A stretch of 64,000 nucleotides of DNA from Xanthomonas sp. F10 (lineage in GTDB: Bacteria > Pseudomonadota > Gammaproteobacteria > Xanthomonadales > Xanthomonadaceae). A model generated the notes under the pieces. The model was given only the letters and a program-made list of their open reading frames with translations, did no database searches and was not told the origin of the DNA. Below, one piece after another: positions 17,152 through 24,874 of this stretch. A program made the position numbers and the translations under genes. Each line of letters opens with the position of its first letter. The first letter of the stretch is position 1. Location: contig NZ_JACHNP010000001.1 in the NCBI RefSeq assembly GCF_014206815.1, positions 1,888,456 to 1,952,455 of the forward strand. The letters are read 5' to 3'.

Positions 17152-17194
17152 GCGTCTTGTGCGCTGTGCCGAGGATGGATGCGGAAAACCGCAT
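17152..17194 (-). promoter_or_regulatory. Shared two-part motif, copy 4 (upstream of the Tat-exported protein)
   Basis: GCGTCTTG begins at 17152 and TGCGG at 17180. The second half is a perfect palindrome, ATGCGG-AAAA-CCGCAT (17179-17194). This is the closest copy to its gene, ending about 53 bases before the ATG at 17,099, a distance suitable for promoter elements. Confidence 0.6.
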
Positions 17195-17249
17195 AGCCGC
17201 GTGGTCGCGGCGGTGCTGCGTCGCGGGAGCGCAGCGCGTCGGTGACGGC

Positions 17250-17558
17250 TTAGGCGAGCACGTCGAGCAGGCTGCCGATGCTGTCGTCGGCCGCGCGCAG
17301 CACGCGCGCATTGGCCTGGAACGCGGTGCGCTCGGTCAGGGTGCCGACCATGTCGTCGACCAGATCGCTGCCCTGCCCGTCGGCCTGCTGCACCTGGCCG
17401 ACCACGCCGCCGCCGGCGGTGGCCTGATTCACCGGTACCGAACGCTGGAAACCCTCGGTGGCGAGATTGGCGATGTTGTTGGCGCGCACCTGCAACCCGG
17501 ACGTCGCGGCGCGCATGCCGGACAGCGCGATCGAGGAACTGGGAGCGATGGCGGTCAT
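17250..17558 (-). CDS. Small orphan flagellar basal-body rod-like protein
   Basis: A 102-residue protein. Its first 40 residues carry the flagellar rod N-terminal signature (ALSGMRAATSGLQVRANNIA, then NLATEGFQR). Its end (RTAFQANARVLRAADDSIGS) resembles the C-terminal helix shared by FlgB/FlgC/FlgF/FlgG-type proteins. It is shorter than FlgC (about 135 residues) and stands alone, far from any flagellar operon in this window. It may be a degenerate rod protein or an accessory axial protein. Confidence 0.7.
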   Translation of the reverse strand: MTAIAPSSSIALSGMRAATSGLQVRANNIANLATEGFQRSVPVNQATAGGGVVGQVQQADGQGSDLVDDMVGTLTERTAFQANARVLRAADDSIGSLLDVLA

Positions 17559-17620
17559 GGCGGGTCGGGCGCAGGAAGACTTGCCGGGTTATCGGCGGAG
17601 TTGGCGGTGGCTTGAGGGTG

Positions 17621-17652
17621 GGATTGGGGAGTCGGGATTGGGGATTGGCAAG
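17621..17652. repeat. GGGATT-type heptamer repeat
   Basis: Near-tandem copies of a GGGATTG/GGGAGTC heptamer. The same element appears at about 18519, 35029, 38718 and 59774, always between genes. Confidence 0.6.
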
Positions 17653-17680
17653 AGCGGGCGCGTCGGCGCGATGATCTGAA

Positions 17681-18480
17681 GCCCCTCTCCCCACGGGAGA
17701 GGGGTTGGGGTGAGGGTTCGGAGCCCCCGCGATACTCCAGAACCTGGTGCATCCCCCGCACCCTCATCCGCCCCTGCGGGGCACCTTCTCCCGAGGGGAG
17801 AAGGGAAAAACCAAAGCCCCTCTCCCCTCGGGAGAGGGGTTGGGGTGAGGGACGGAAGCCGCGCGATACCCCAGAACCTGGTGTATCTCCCGCATCCTCA
17901 TCCGCCCCTGCGGGGCACCTTCTCCCGAGGGGAAAAGGGAAAAGCCAAAGCCCCTCTCCCCTCGGGAGAGGGGTTGGGGTGAGGGGACGGAGCCGCGCGA
18001 TGCCCCAGAACCTGGTGCATCTCCCGCACCCTCATCCGCCCCTGCGGGGCACCTTCTCCCGAGGGGAGAAGGGAAAAGCCAAAGCCCCTCTCCCCTCGGG
18101 AGAGGGGTTGGGATGAGGGTTCGGAAGCCGCGCGATGCCCCAGAACCTGATGCATCTCCCGCACCCTCATCCGCCCCTGCGGGGCACCTTCTCCCGAGGG
18201 AAGAAGGGAAAAACCAAAGCCCCTCTCCCCTCGGGAGAGGGGTTGGGGTGAGGGGACGGAAGTCGCGCGATACCCCAGAACCTGGTGCATCCCCAGCACC
18301 CTCATCCGCCCCTGCGGGGCACCTTCTCCCGAGGGGAGAAGGGAAAAGCCAAAGCCCCTCTCCCCTCGGGAGAGGGGTTGGGGTGAGGGTACGGGCGCCG
18401 CGATGCGCCCGAAACGCCAGTGCCTACCCGTACCCTCATCCGCCCCTACGGGGCACCTTCTCCCGGAGGGAGAAGGAAAA
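17681..18480. repeat. Tandem array of six dispersed-repeat units, about 134-135 bases each
   Basis: Units begin at GCCCCTCTCC at 17681, 17816, 17950, 18084, 18219 and 18354. Each unit holds a hairpin-forming arm (CCTCTCCCCTCGGGAGAGG, then TTGGGGTGAGGG), a conserved spacer (GATGCCCCAGAACCTGGTG-like) and a second arm (ACCCTCATCCGCCCCTGCGG, then a CCTTCTCCC/GGGAGAAGG hairpin). Single or paired copies of the same two-arm element lie at about 22638-22892 and 36846-36989. The last unit has a diverged spacer. This is a locally amplified intergenic repeat, not a CRISPR array. It fills most of the 995-base gap between 17,559 and 18,553. Confidence 0.85.
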
Positions 18481-18518
18481 ACGCGAGCCCGAGGAACAGG
18501 AACCACCGCGCCTTTACG

Positions 18519-18547
18519 AATCCCCAATCCCCAATCTCAAATCCCGG
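18519..18547. repeat. GGGATT-type heptamer repeat (reverse orientation)
   Basis: Tandem copies of the CCCAATC/CCCAAAT heptamer just downstream of the S9 peptidase gene. Confidence 0.55.
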
Positions 18548-18553
18548 CCCCAC

Positions 18554-20866
18554 CTACAGCCTGTTCCATGCCGGCGTCGGCTCCCCCAACAGATGCCGCA
18601 CGAAGAAGTCGTACTGGCGACGCTGCACGTAGTCGATGGGACCGGTGGAGCGGCCGACGGTGTGTTCGCCGCCGGGGACGGCGAGCAGGTCGAAGTCCTT
18701 GCCGGCCTTGATCAGCGCGTCCACCACTTGCGCGGTCGAGGCCGGGTCGACGTTGCTGTCCTGCTCGCCGACGATCAGCAGCAGGTCGCCACGCAGCTTG
18801 GCCGCATTGTCCACGCCGGAGGCGCGCGCATAACTGGCGTCCACCGGCCAGCCCATCCATTGCTCGTTCCAGCTGATCTTGTCCATGCGATTGTCGTAAC
18901 AGCCCGCGTAGGCCACGCCCACCTTGTAGAAATCCGGATGCCGCTCCAGCGCGCCCAGCGTGCTCTGCCCGCCGGCCGACGCGCCGTAGATGCCGACACG
19001 GCCGATGTCGTAGGACGGATCCTGCGCAGCCAGTGCCTTGTGCCAGGCGATGCGGTCTGGGAAACCGGAATCGCCGAGGTTCTTCCAGGCCACGTCGTGG
19101 AAGGCCTTGGAACGGTTGGCGGTGCCCATGCCGTCGATCATCACCACGATGAAGCCCAGGTCGGCCTGCGCCTGCATGCCAATCTGCTTGTCGCCGCCGG
19201 AGTGGTAGCCGAACGGCCAGAAGGTCTTGGGCACGAAGGAATCGTGCGGGCCGGCGTAGATGTTCTCGATTACCGGGTACTTCTTGTGCGGGTCGTAGTC
19301 GCGCGGCCGCACCACCATGCCCCAGATGTCGGTCTTGCCGTCGCGGCCCTTGGCGACGAAGGTCTGCGGCGCGCGCCAGCCTGCGGCCTGCAGCTTGCGG
19401 ATGTCGCCGCGCTCCACCACCTGCAGCAGGCGCCCGTCGATGGCATGCAGTTCCATCACCGGCGCCATGTCCGGACGCGAGTACACGTCCACGTAGTGAC
19501 GGCCGTCGTCGGCGATGGCCACGTCGTGGTCGGCATCGGCCTGGGTCAGCCGGGTCAGGTGGCCGCCGTCGAAATCCACCGCGAACAGTTGCCGGTAGTA
19601 GGGATCCTTGCCCGCATCCATGCCGCTGGCGGTGAACCAGATGCGCCGCTGGGTGTCGTCCACGCGCAGCACGTCGCGCACGATCCACTCCCCCTTGGTG
19701 ATCTGCGTCTTGATCCGGCCGCTGGCACCGTCGAACAGGTACAGGTGGCGCCAGCCGTCGCGCTCGGAGATCCACAGAATCTCCTGGCCCAGGCCATCGA
19801 CATCGTGGTGGTAACTGCGGTCGGCATAGACGAAGGTCTTGGCGTCCTCGCCCACCGCCACATGCGCCTGGCCCGTGGCCGCGTCCACCGCGATCGCGCG
19901 CATGCGCTGGAAACCGCGCTGCACGTAATCGAACACGAAGCTGGCGCTGTCGCGGCGCCACTGGATCGGCGAGAGCTGGTATGGGTTGGCGAACAAGGCG
20001 TCGTCGATGGGCAGGCGCTTGGGCGACCCGCCGCGCGCCAACGCGCCGAGGTCGAACAGCACCGGGCGTTCGATGTCCACCGCATCGCCGGGCTTGGGAT
20101 ACAACTGGGTGCGCACCACCGGCTGGCCGCCGGCGGGCGGCGCCGCCTCCACCCGGGTGACGCGGCGCGGAAAGCCGGGCTTCACCCGGTACAGCGCCAG
20201 CCGCTGCGAATCCGGCGACCAGGCGATGGTTTCCGGATCGTAGAAATCATCGCTGCGGCCATCGTCGGCCAGGCGCAGCGTGCGCCCATCGGCCACCGCA
20301 CGGAGCAGCACCGCGTTGCCCTCGACATAGGCGTCCCAGCGACCGTCCGGCGAGCGCCGCGGGGTGGCGTCGGCCGGCACGCTGAGATCGCGCACCACGC
20401 CGAAGCCGCGCGGACGCGGCTGCGGGCCGCTGTCGGCGCGCGCGCAGACGTAGGTGGTGAGCGTGCAACGCCACGGCGTCTCATCGAGCGCGAAGGCAAT
20501 CGCCGCCTGCGGCTGACCGCCCTCGGCGACGTAGGCGAAACGCGTGAACGGCAGGCGCAGCGCCGGATAGGCGCTGCCGGTCGCTGCGCTCAGCCCGCGC
20601 GCCAGCCGCTGCTGGTCGAACGCCGGCTGCTTGCGCTGGCTGCCCACGTCCTCGACCACGAAGGCGAAGCCGCCCGGCACGGTCTTGCGATAGTAGAACG
20701 CGCCGTCGTCGCGCCACTGCGCCGGCCAGGTCACGTTCTCGGTCAGGCCGATCCAGGCCTCGCGCAGGCCCAGCGAGCGCTGGTAGTCGGCGACGCTGGG
20801 CGCGGCCTGTGCTGCGCTCGCGCAGCATGAAAGGGCGACGAGGAGAGAGGCGACGAACTTGTTCAT
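18554..20866 (-). CDS. Exported S9 family peptidase (DPP IV-like prolyl peptidase)
   Basis: A 770-residue secreted serine peptidase. A signal peptide ends near residue 21 (ASAAQA). Residues about 50-500 form a beta-propeller (DPPIV_N type), followed by an alpha/beta-hydrolase domain. The catalytic triad is visible: Ser in GASAGG, Asp in GEQDSNVDP, and His in GGEHTVG. DPP IV relatives release Xaa-Pro dipeptides from peptide N-termini, which suits digestion of Pro/Hyp-rich peptides. It is the last gene of a minus-strand group with a permease, DUF885 peptidases and hydroxyproline genes. Whether it accepts hydroxyproline at the P1 position is not known. Confidence 0.88.
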   Translation of the reverse strand: MNKFVASLLVALSCCASAAQAAPSVADYQRSLGLREAWIGLTENVTWPAQWRDDGAFYYRKTVPGGFAFVVEDVGSQRKQPAFDQQRLARGLSAATGSAYPALRLPFTRFAYVAEGGQPQAAIAFALDETPWRCTLTTYVCARADSGPQPRPRGFGVVRDLSVPADATPRRSPDGRWDAYVEGNAVLLRAVADGRTLRLADDGRSDDFYDPETIAWSPDSQRLALYRVKPGFPRRVTRVEAAPPAGGQPVVRTQLYPKPGDAVDIERPVLFDLGALARGGSPKRLPIDDALFANPYQLSPIQWRRDSASFVFDYVQRGFQRMRAIAVDAATGQAHVAVGEDAKTFVYADRSYHHDVDGLGQEILWISERDGWRHLYLFDGASGRIKTQITKGEWIVRDVLRVDDTQRRIWFTASGMDAGKDPYYRQLFAVDFDGGHLTRLTQADADHDVAIADDGRHYVDVYSRPDMAPVMELHAIDGRLLQVVERGDIRKLQAAGWRAPQTFVAKGRDGKTDIWGMVVRPRDYDPHKKYPVIENIYAGPHDSFVPKTFWPFGYHSGGDKQIGMQAQADLGFIVVMIDGMGTANRSKAFHDVAWKNLGDSGFPDRIAWHKALAAQDPSYDIGRVGIYGASAGGQSTLGALERHPDFYKVGVAYAGCYDNRMDKISWNEQWMGWPVDASYARASGVDNAAKLRGDLLLIVGEQDSNVDPASTAQVVDALIKAGKDFDLLAVPGGEHTVGRSTGPIDYVQRRQYDFFVRHLLGEPTPAWNRL

Positions 20867-20892
20867 GCGGTATCCGAGAGTTTCGATGGCAC

Positions 20893-20972
20893 GTTTATTC
20901 CTCGTAGGAGCGGCTTCAGCCGCGACCAGGCTCTACCAGGAAAGCCCATCGCGCCTGCTCCCACAAACGGGG
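20893..20972. repeat. Fragment of a GTAGGAGCGGCTTCAGCCGC-type element
   Basis: One clear arm, GTAGGAGCGGCTTCAGCCGC, begins at about 20896, with a degenerate second arm around 20956-20972. It belongs to the same family as the complete copy at 38516-38582. Confidence 0.55.
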
Positions 20973-21011
20973 ACAAGCGCCGCTCCGACGCACACATCCA
21001 CAGGCAACGGG

Positions 21012-22583
21012 CTACTCCCCATCATCCTCTTCCAGCGCCAGTTCCTCCGGGCGCAGGCCGCTGCGCGCGCCCCAGTGATAGCAGCCCAGCGCGATCGCCG
21101 CCACGCACAGCGTGTCCCAGGGATGCGCGATCCAGCCGCTGCCACCGAAGGTGCCCAGCCGCGACACCACCAGCACCAGCGCGAAGAACACGATCAGCCA
21201 CAGCACGCCGCGCACCTGCCGCGCCAACCGCGCGCGACCGGCGGCGTTGGGCAGGCGATACAGCACGTACAGCGCGAACATCGCGATCTGCAGGCCGAGC
21301 AGCCACGACAGCGTCTTCCAGGTCGACCAATACACGATCAGGCCGGCGACGATGAACGACAGCGGGCCGAGCAGCGCCATGCCGCGCAGCCGGAACGGCC
21401 GTGGCAAGTCCGGCGCGCTGCGCCGCAAGGCGGCCACGCTCACCGGCGCCACCGCATAGCTCAGCACCAGCGCCGCGGACACCACGTTGATCAGCGCCTC
21501 CCACGAGGGAAACGGCAAGGTCCAGAACACCGACAGGCCCAGGCTCAGCCACAGCGCCGGGCGCGGGATGCCGGAGGCGGCGTCCACCTTGGTCAGCACC
21601 GGCAGGAAGCCGCCGCTGCGCGCCCAGCCGTACACCACCCGCGGCGTCGCGTTCATGTAGATGTTGCCGGTGCCGCTGGGCGAGATCATCGCGTCGCAGA
21701 TCACCAGCGCGGCCAGCCAGCCCATGCCCAGCGCCAGGGCGATGTCGTGGTACGGCAGCGAGAACGCCTTGTCGATGCCGCCCCAGCTATTGGCCAAATG
21801 CTGCGCAGGCACCCCGCCGAGGAAGGCGAGCTGCAGCAGCACGTAGATCACCGTCGACAGCGCCACCGACAGGATCAACGCGATCGGAATGTTACGCTGC
21901 GGATCGCGTACTTCGCTGGCCACCGACACGATCGGGGTCAACCCAAGGTAGGCGAAGATGATGCCGCCGGCGGAAATCGCCGCCTCCACTCCGGCCGCAC
22001 CGAACGGCGCAAAGCCCTGTACATGCAGGTTGCGCGCATCGAAGTGCGCCATCAGCAACACGATCACCAGCACCGGCACCAGAAACTTGAACACGCTGAC
22101 GATGTTGTTGGCGGTGGCGAAGGTCTTGACGCTGTAGTAGTTGAGCAGGAAGAACGCGACCAGCAAGGCAAGCTGCAGCAGCCAGCCGACGACGCTGGGA
22201 TGGGTGCTGCCGGCCCGGTTGAGCCACGGGAACCACGCCGCCGCGTACTGCCGCGCCGCCTCCACCTCGATCGCGATCAGGCTGGAGAAGGCGATCAGAG
22301 TAATGAAGCCCATCAGCCAGCCCAGCAGCACGCCGTGCGAGTACTCCGGGTAGCGCACCACGCCGCCGGCGCGCGGCAGTGCCGCACCCAGTTCGCAGTA
22401 CACCAGGCCCAACAGCAGCACCGCCACGCCGCCGGCGATCCACGAGACGATGCCGGCCGGCCCGGCGATCGCCGAGACGTGGCTGGCCGAGAACAACCAA
22501 CCAGAGCCGAAGATCGAGCCCAACCCGATGAAGGTCAGATCGGTCAGGCTCAAGCGTTTGTGGAACTTGCCTTGTGCGGCCAT
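21012..22583 (-). CDS. APC superfamily amino acid permease
   Basis: A 523-residue inner-membrane protein with about 12-14 hydrophobic helices. The first helix carries GLGSIFGSGWLF, the unwound substrate-binding loop typical of APC transporters. The ATG at 22,583 has GGGAG 7 bases upstream. It is placed between the exported prolyl peptidase and the DUF885 peptidases, in the same direction as the hydroxyproline operon, so import of (hydroxy)proline or a small peptide-derived amino acid is a reasonable inference. Sequence alone does not fix the substrate. Confidence 0.85.
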   Translation of the reverse strand: MAAQGKFHKRLSLTDLTFIGLGSIFGSGWLFSASHVSAIAGPAGIVSWIAGGVAVLLLGLVYCELGAALPRAGGVVRYPEYSHGVLLGWLMGFITLIAFSSLIAIEVEAARQYAAAWFPWLNRAGSTHPSVVGWLLQLALLVAFFLLNYYSVKTFATANNIVSVFKFLVPVLVIVLLMAHFDARNLHVQGFAPFGAAGVEAAISAGGIIFAYLGLTPIVSVASEVRDPQRNIPIALILSVALSTVIYVLLQLAFLGGVPAQHLANSWGGIDKAFSLPYHDIALALGMGWLAALVICDAMISPSGTGNIYMNATPRVVYGWARSGGFLPVLTKVDAASGIPRPALWLSLGLSVFWTLPFPSWEALINVVSAALVLSYAVAPVSVAALRRSAPDLPRPFRLRGMALLGPLSFIVAGLIVYWSTWKTLSWLLGLQIAMFALYVLYRLPNAAGRARLARQVRGVLWLIVFFALVLVVSRLGTFGGSGWIAHPWDTLCVAAIALGCYHWGARSGLRPEELALEEDDGE

Positions 22584-22637
22584 GGCGTCTCCCGCTGGGT
22601 TGGTGTCACTGGCGATTCAACGATCTGCGGCGCTTCC

Positions 22638-22892
22638 TACCCTCACCCCAACCCCTCTCCCGGTGGGAGAGGGGCTAAAGCAACCGGCCGAAGCCAGCTC
22701 TTCCCTTCTCCCACCGGGAGAAGGTGCCCCGAAGGGGCGGATGAGGGTACAGGCACAGCCTCGTGCAGCTGAAACACCACATGCGCTTCGCGCCGACCCT
22801 CACCCCAACCCCTCTCCCGGGGGGAGAGGGGCTTGTACGTCCCTTCTCCCTCCGGGAGAAGGTGCCCCGAAGGGGCGGATGAGGGTACGGGC
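22638..22892. repeat. Two tandem dispersed-repeat units
   Basis: Two copies of the two-arm element seen at 17681-18480, here in the opposite orientation (CCCTCACCCCAACCCCTCTC ... GGGAGAAGG, then TGCCCCGAAGGGGCGGATGA). They occupy most of the 449-base gap between the permease and the DUF885 gene. The spacers differ from those of the first array. Confidence 0.8.
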
Positions 22893-23032
22893 GAAGCCTC
22901 ATGCCAGTTCCACCGCTCAAGACTGCACCACGTCCCATCACTCGCATCCCCTCGCTCGCATCTCCACCCTGCCGCATGGCCTCGAACGGCGGCGAGGACC
23001 GTTCGCCATCCCGGCGCGTCGCGACGCGTTCG

Positions 23033-24874
23033 TCATGGCGCCATCGGTGCGTCCGTCGCGGCGCCCCACGGCGACTTCCCACCCTCGGCAATGAACCGAT
23101 CGATACGCTGCTCCAGCACCGGCAGCGGCACCGAGCCGGTCTCCAGCACCGCATCGTGGAAGGCGCGGATGTCGAACTTCTCGCCCAGCGCCTGCTCGGC
23201 CTTGCGCCGCAGCTCCAGGATCTTCAGCTCGCCCAGGTAGTACGACAGCGCCTGTCCGGGCCAGGCGATGTAGCGATCGACCTCAGTGGTCACCTCGTGC
23301 TCGCTGAGCGCGGTGTTGTCGCGCAGGAACGCCTGCGCCTGCTCGCGCGTCCAGCCGTCGTGGTGGATGCCGGTGTCGATCACCAGCCGGCACGCGCGCC
23401 ACATCTGGTAGGTCAGGTAGCCGAAGCGGTCGTACGGGGTGTCGTACATCCCCATCTCCTGCCCCAGGTATTCCGAATACACCGCCCAACCCTCGCCATA
23501 CGCGGAAATGAAGGTGTAGCGGCGGAAATCCGGCAGGTTGCCCTGCTCGGCCGCCAACGGCATCTGCAGCGCGTGCCCGGGCGAGGACTCGTGCAGGGTC
23601 AGCGCGGTGAGGTTGTACAGCGGCCGCGACGGCAGGTCGTAGGTGTTGACCAGATAGATGCCGGGGCCACCGCGGCCGCCGGTGTAGAACGGCGCCAGGT
23701 CCGCCGGCACCGGCTCGATCGCGAAGCGCTGCCGCGGCAGCCGGCCGATGTAGTCGCCGATCTTGCCGTCCACGCGCTTGGCGATCCACGCCGCGTCCTT
23801 GAGCAGTTCCTCCGGGGTCTTGGCGTAGAACTTTGGATCGGTGCGCAGGTAGTGCAGGAACGCCGGGAACGTCTGCTGCCCGGGCGGGGTCTTGAAGCCG
23901 CTGTCGGCGATCGCCTGGTCCATCTCCTTGCGCAGCCGCGCCACTTCCTTCAGCCCCACCTCGTGGATCTGCTGTGGGCTGAGGTCGAGCGTGGTGTATT
24001 CGCGGATCTGCGCGCGGTAGTACGCCACGCCGTCGGGCAGCGATTCGGCGGCCAGCGCCGGGCGCGCCTTGGGCAGGTATTCCTCGCGCATGAAACGCAG
24101 CAGCTTGGCGTAGGCCGGCACCACCTGCTGGGCGATCGCCGTGCGCGCCTGCGCGCGCAACTGCGCCTGCAGCGGCGCCGGGATCGTCGCCGGCATCTGC
24201 TGGAACGGGGTGTAGAACAGATTGGTCTCGCCGGTCGCCTGCGCGACCTCCGCGATCGACTGATCGCGGCCCTGCAGCGTCACCGCCGGCTGGGCGAAGC
24301 CGCGCGCCAGGCCGGCACGCATGTTGGCGATCTGCTCGTCGAAGTAGCGCGGGATGTCGGCGAGCTGCCCGAGGTAGCGCTGATAGTCCTCGCGGCTGCG
24401 CAGGGTGGCGCGCGCGGTGAAGCCCAGGTCGCTCCAGAACGCGGTGTCGCTGTTGAACGGCATTTCCCAGGCGCGGAAGTGCTGCTGGTCGAGCAGCACC
24501 TGCAGCTGCTGGCGATAGACCTGGTAGTTCACCTGGTCCTGTGCCGACAGTTGCGTCGGGTCGATCGCGTCCAGGTCGTGCAGCACCTGCTGCCAATACG
24601 CGGTGCGCTGCGCCTGGGTGGCCGGATCCACCTTGGGCAGGTGATCGGCGGCCTGGCCCTGCGCGTCTTCGTCGTCGGCGCCGGCAAACTGCTCCTGGCG
24701 CCATTTCCACTCGCGCTGGTACAGCGCCTTGAAGCGCGCACTCGCATCGCCGGCGGGAGCCGCGGCGGCCGGCGCGGAGGCCTTTGCCGGCGCAGCGCCG
24801 GCGGCGCCCTGCCAGGCCAGGGTGCAGGCAATGGCCAGGGCCAGCGCGGTGCGCAGTCGGGAACGGGAGGTCAT
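23033..24874 (-). CDS. Exported DUF885 family putative zinc metallopeptidase (copy 1)
   Basis: A 613-residue exported protein with a Sec signal peptide of about 27 residues. DUF885 proteins belong to a metallopeptidase superfamily with an HExxPGHxxQ motif; here it reads LHESSPGHALQ (near position 23,585). A second conserved region, ALGEKFDIRAFHDAVL, is near the end. Its ATG overlaps the stop of the preceding DUF885 gene by 4 bases (ATGA), so the two are made together. The family's natural substrates are poorly known; in this context a peptide- or dipeptide-cleaving role on Hyp-rich peptides is inferred. Confidence 0.82.
   Translation of the reverse strand: MTSRSRLRTALALAIACTLAWQGAAGAAPAKASAPAAAAPAGDASARFKALYQREWKWRQEQFAGADDEDAQGQAADHLPKVDPATQAQRTAYWQQVLHDLDAIDPTQLSAQDQVNYQVYRQQLQVLLDQQHFRAWEMPFNSDTAFWSDLGFTARATLRSREDYQRYLGQLADIPRYFDEQIANMRAGLARGFAQPAVTLQGRDQSIAEVAQATGETNLFYTPFQQMPATIPAPLQAQLRAQARTAIAQQVVPAYAKLLRFMREEYLPKARPALAAESLPDGVAYYRAQIREYTTLDLSPQQIHEVGLKEVARLRKEMDQAIADSGFKTPPGQQTFPAFLHYLRTDPKFYAKTPEELLKDAAWIAKRVDGKIGDYIGRLPRQRFAIEPVPADLAPFYTGGRGGPGIYLVNTYDLPSRPLYNLTALTLHESSPGHALQMPLAAEQGNLPDFRRYTFISAYGEGWAVYSEYLGQEMGMYDTPYDRFGYLTYQMWRACRLVIDTGIHHDGWTREQAQAFLRDNTALSEHEVTTEVDRYIAWPGQALSYYLGELKILELRRKAEQALGEKFDIRAFHDAVLETGSVPLPVLEQRIDRFIAEGGKSPWGAATDAPMAP

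Noticed and set aside
17681-18480. Possible CRISPR array
   Set aside because: Units are about 134 bases with almost identical sequence throughout, no unique spacers of constant length and no cas genes nearby; the same element is dispersed elsewhere in the window.
18113-20830. Long plus-strand open frame starting in the tandem repeats
   Set aside because: The repeat-derived start and antisense position over the S9 peptidase show that it is not a gene.
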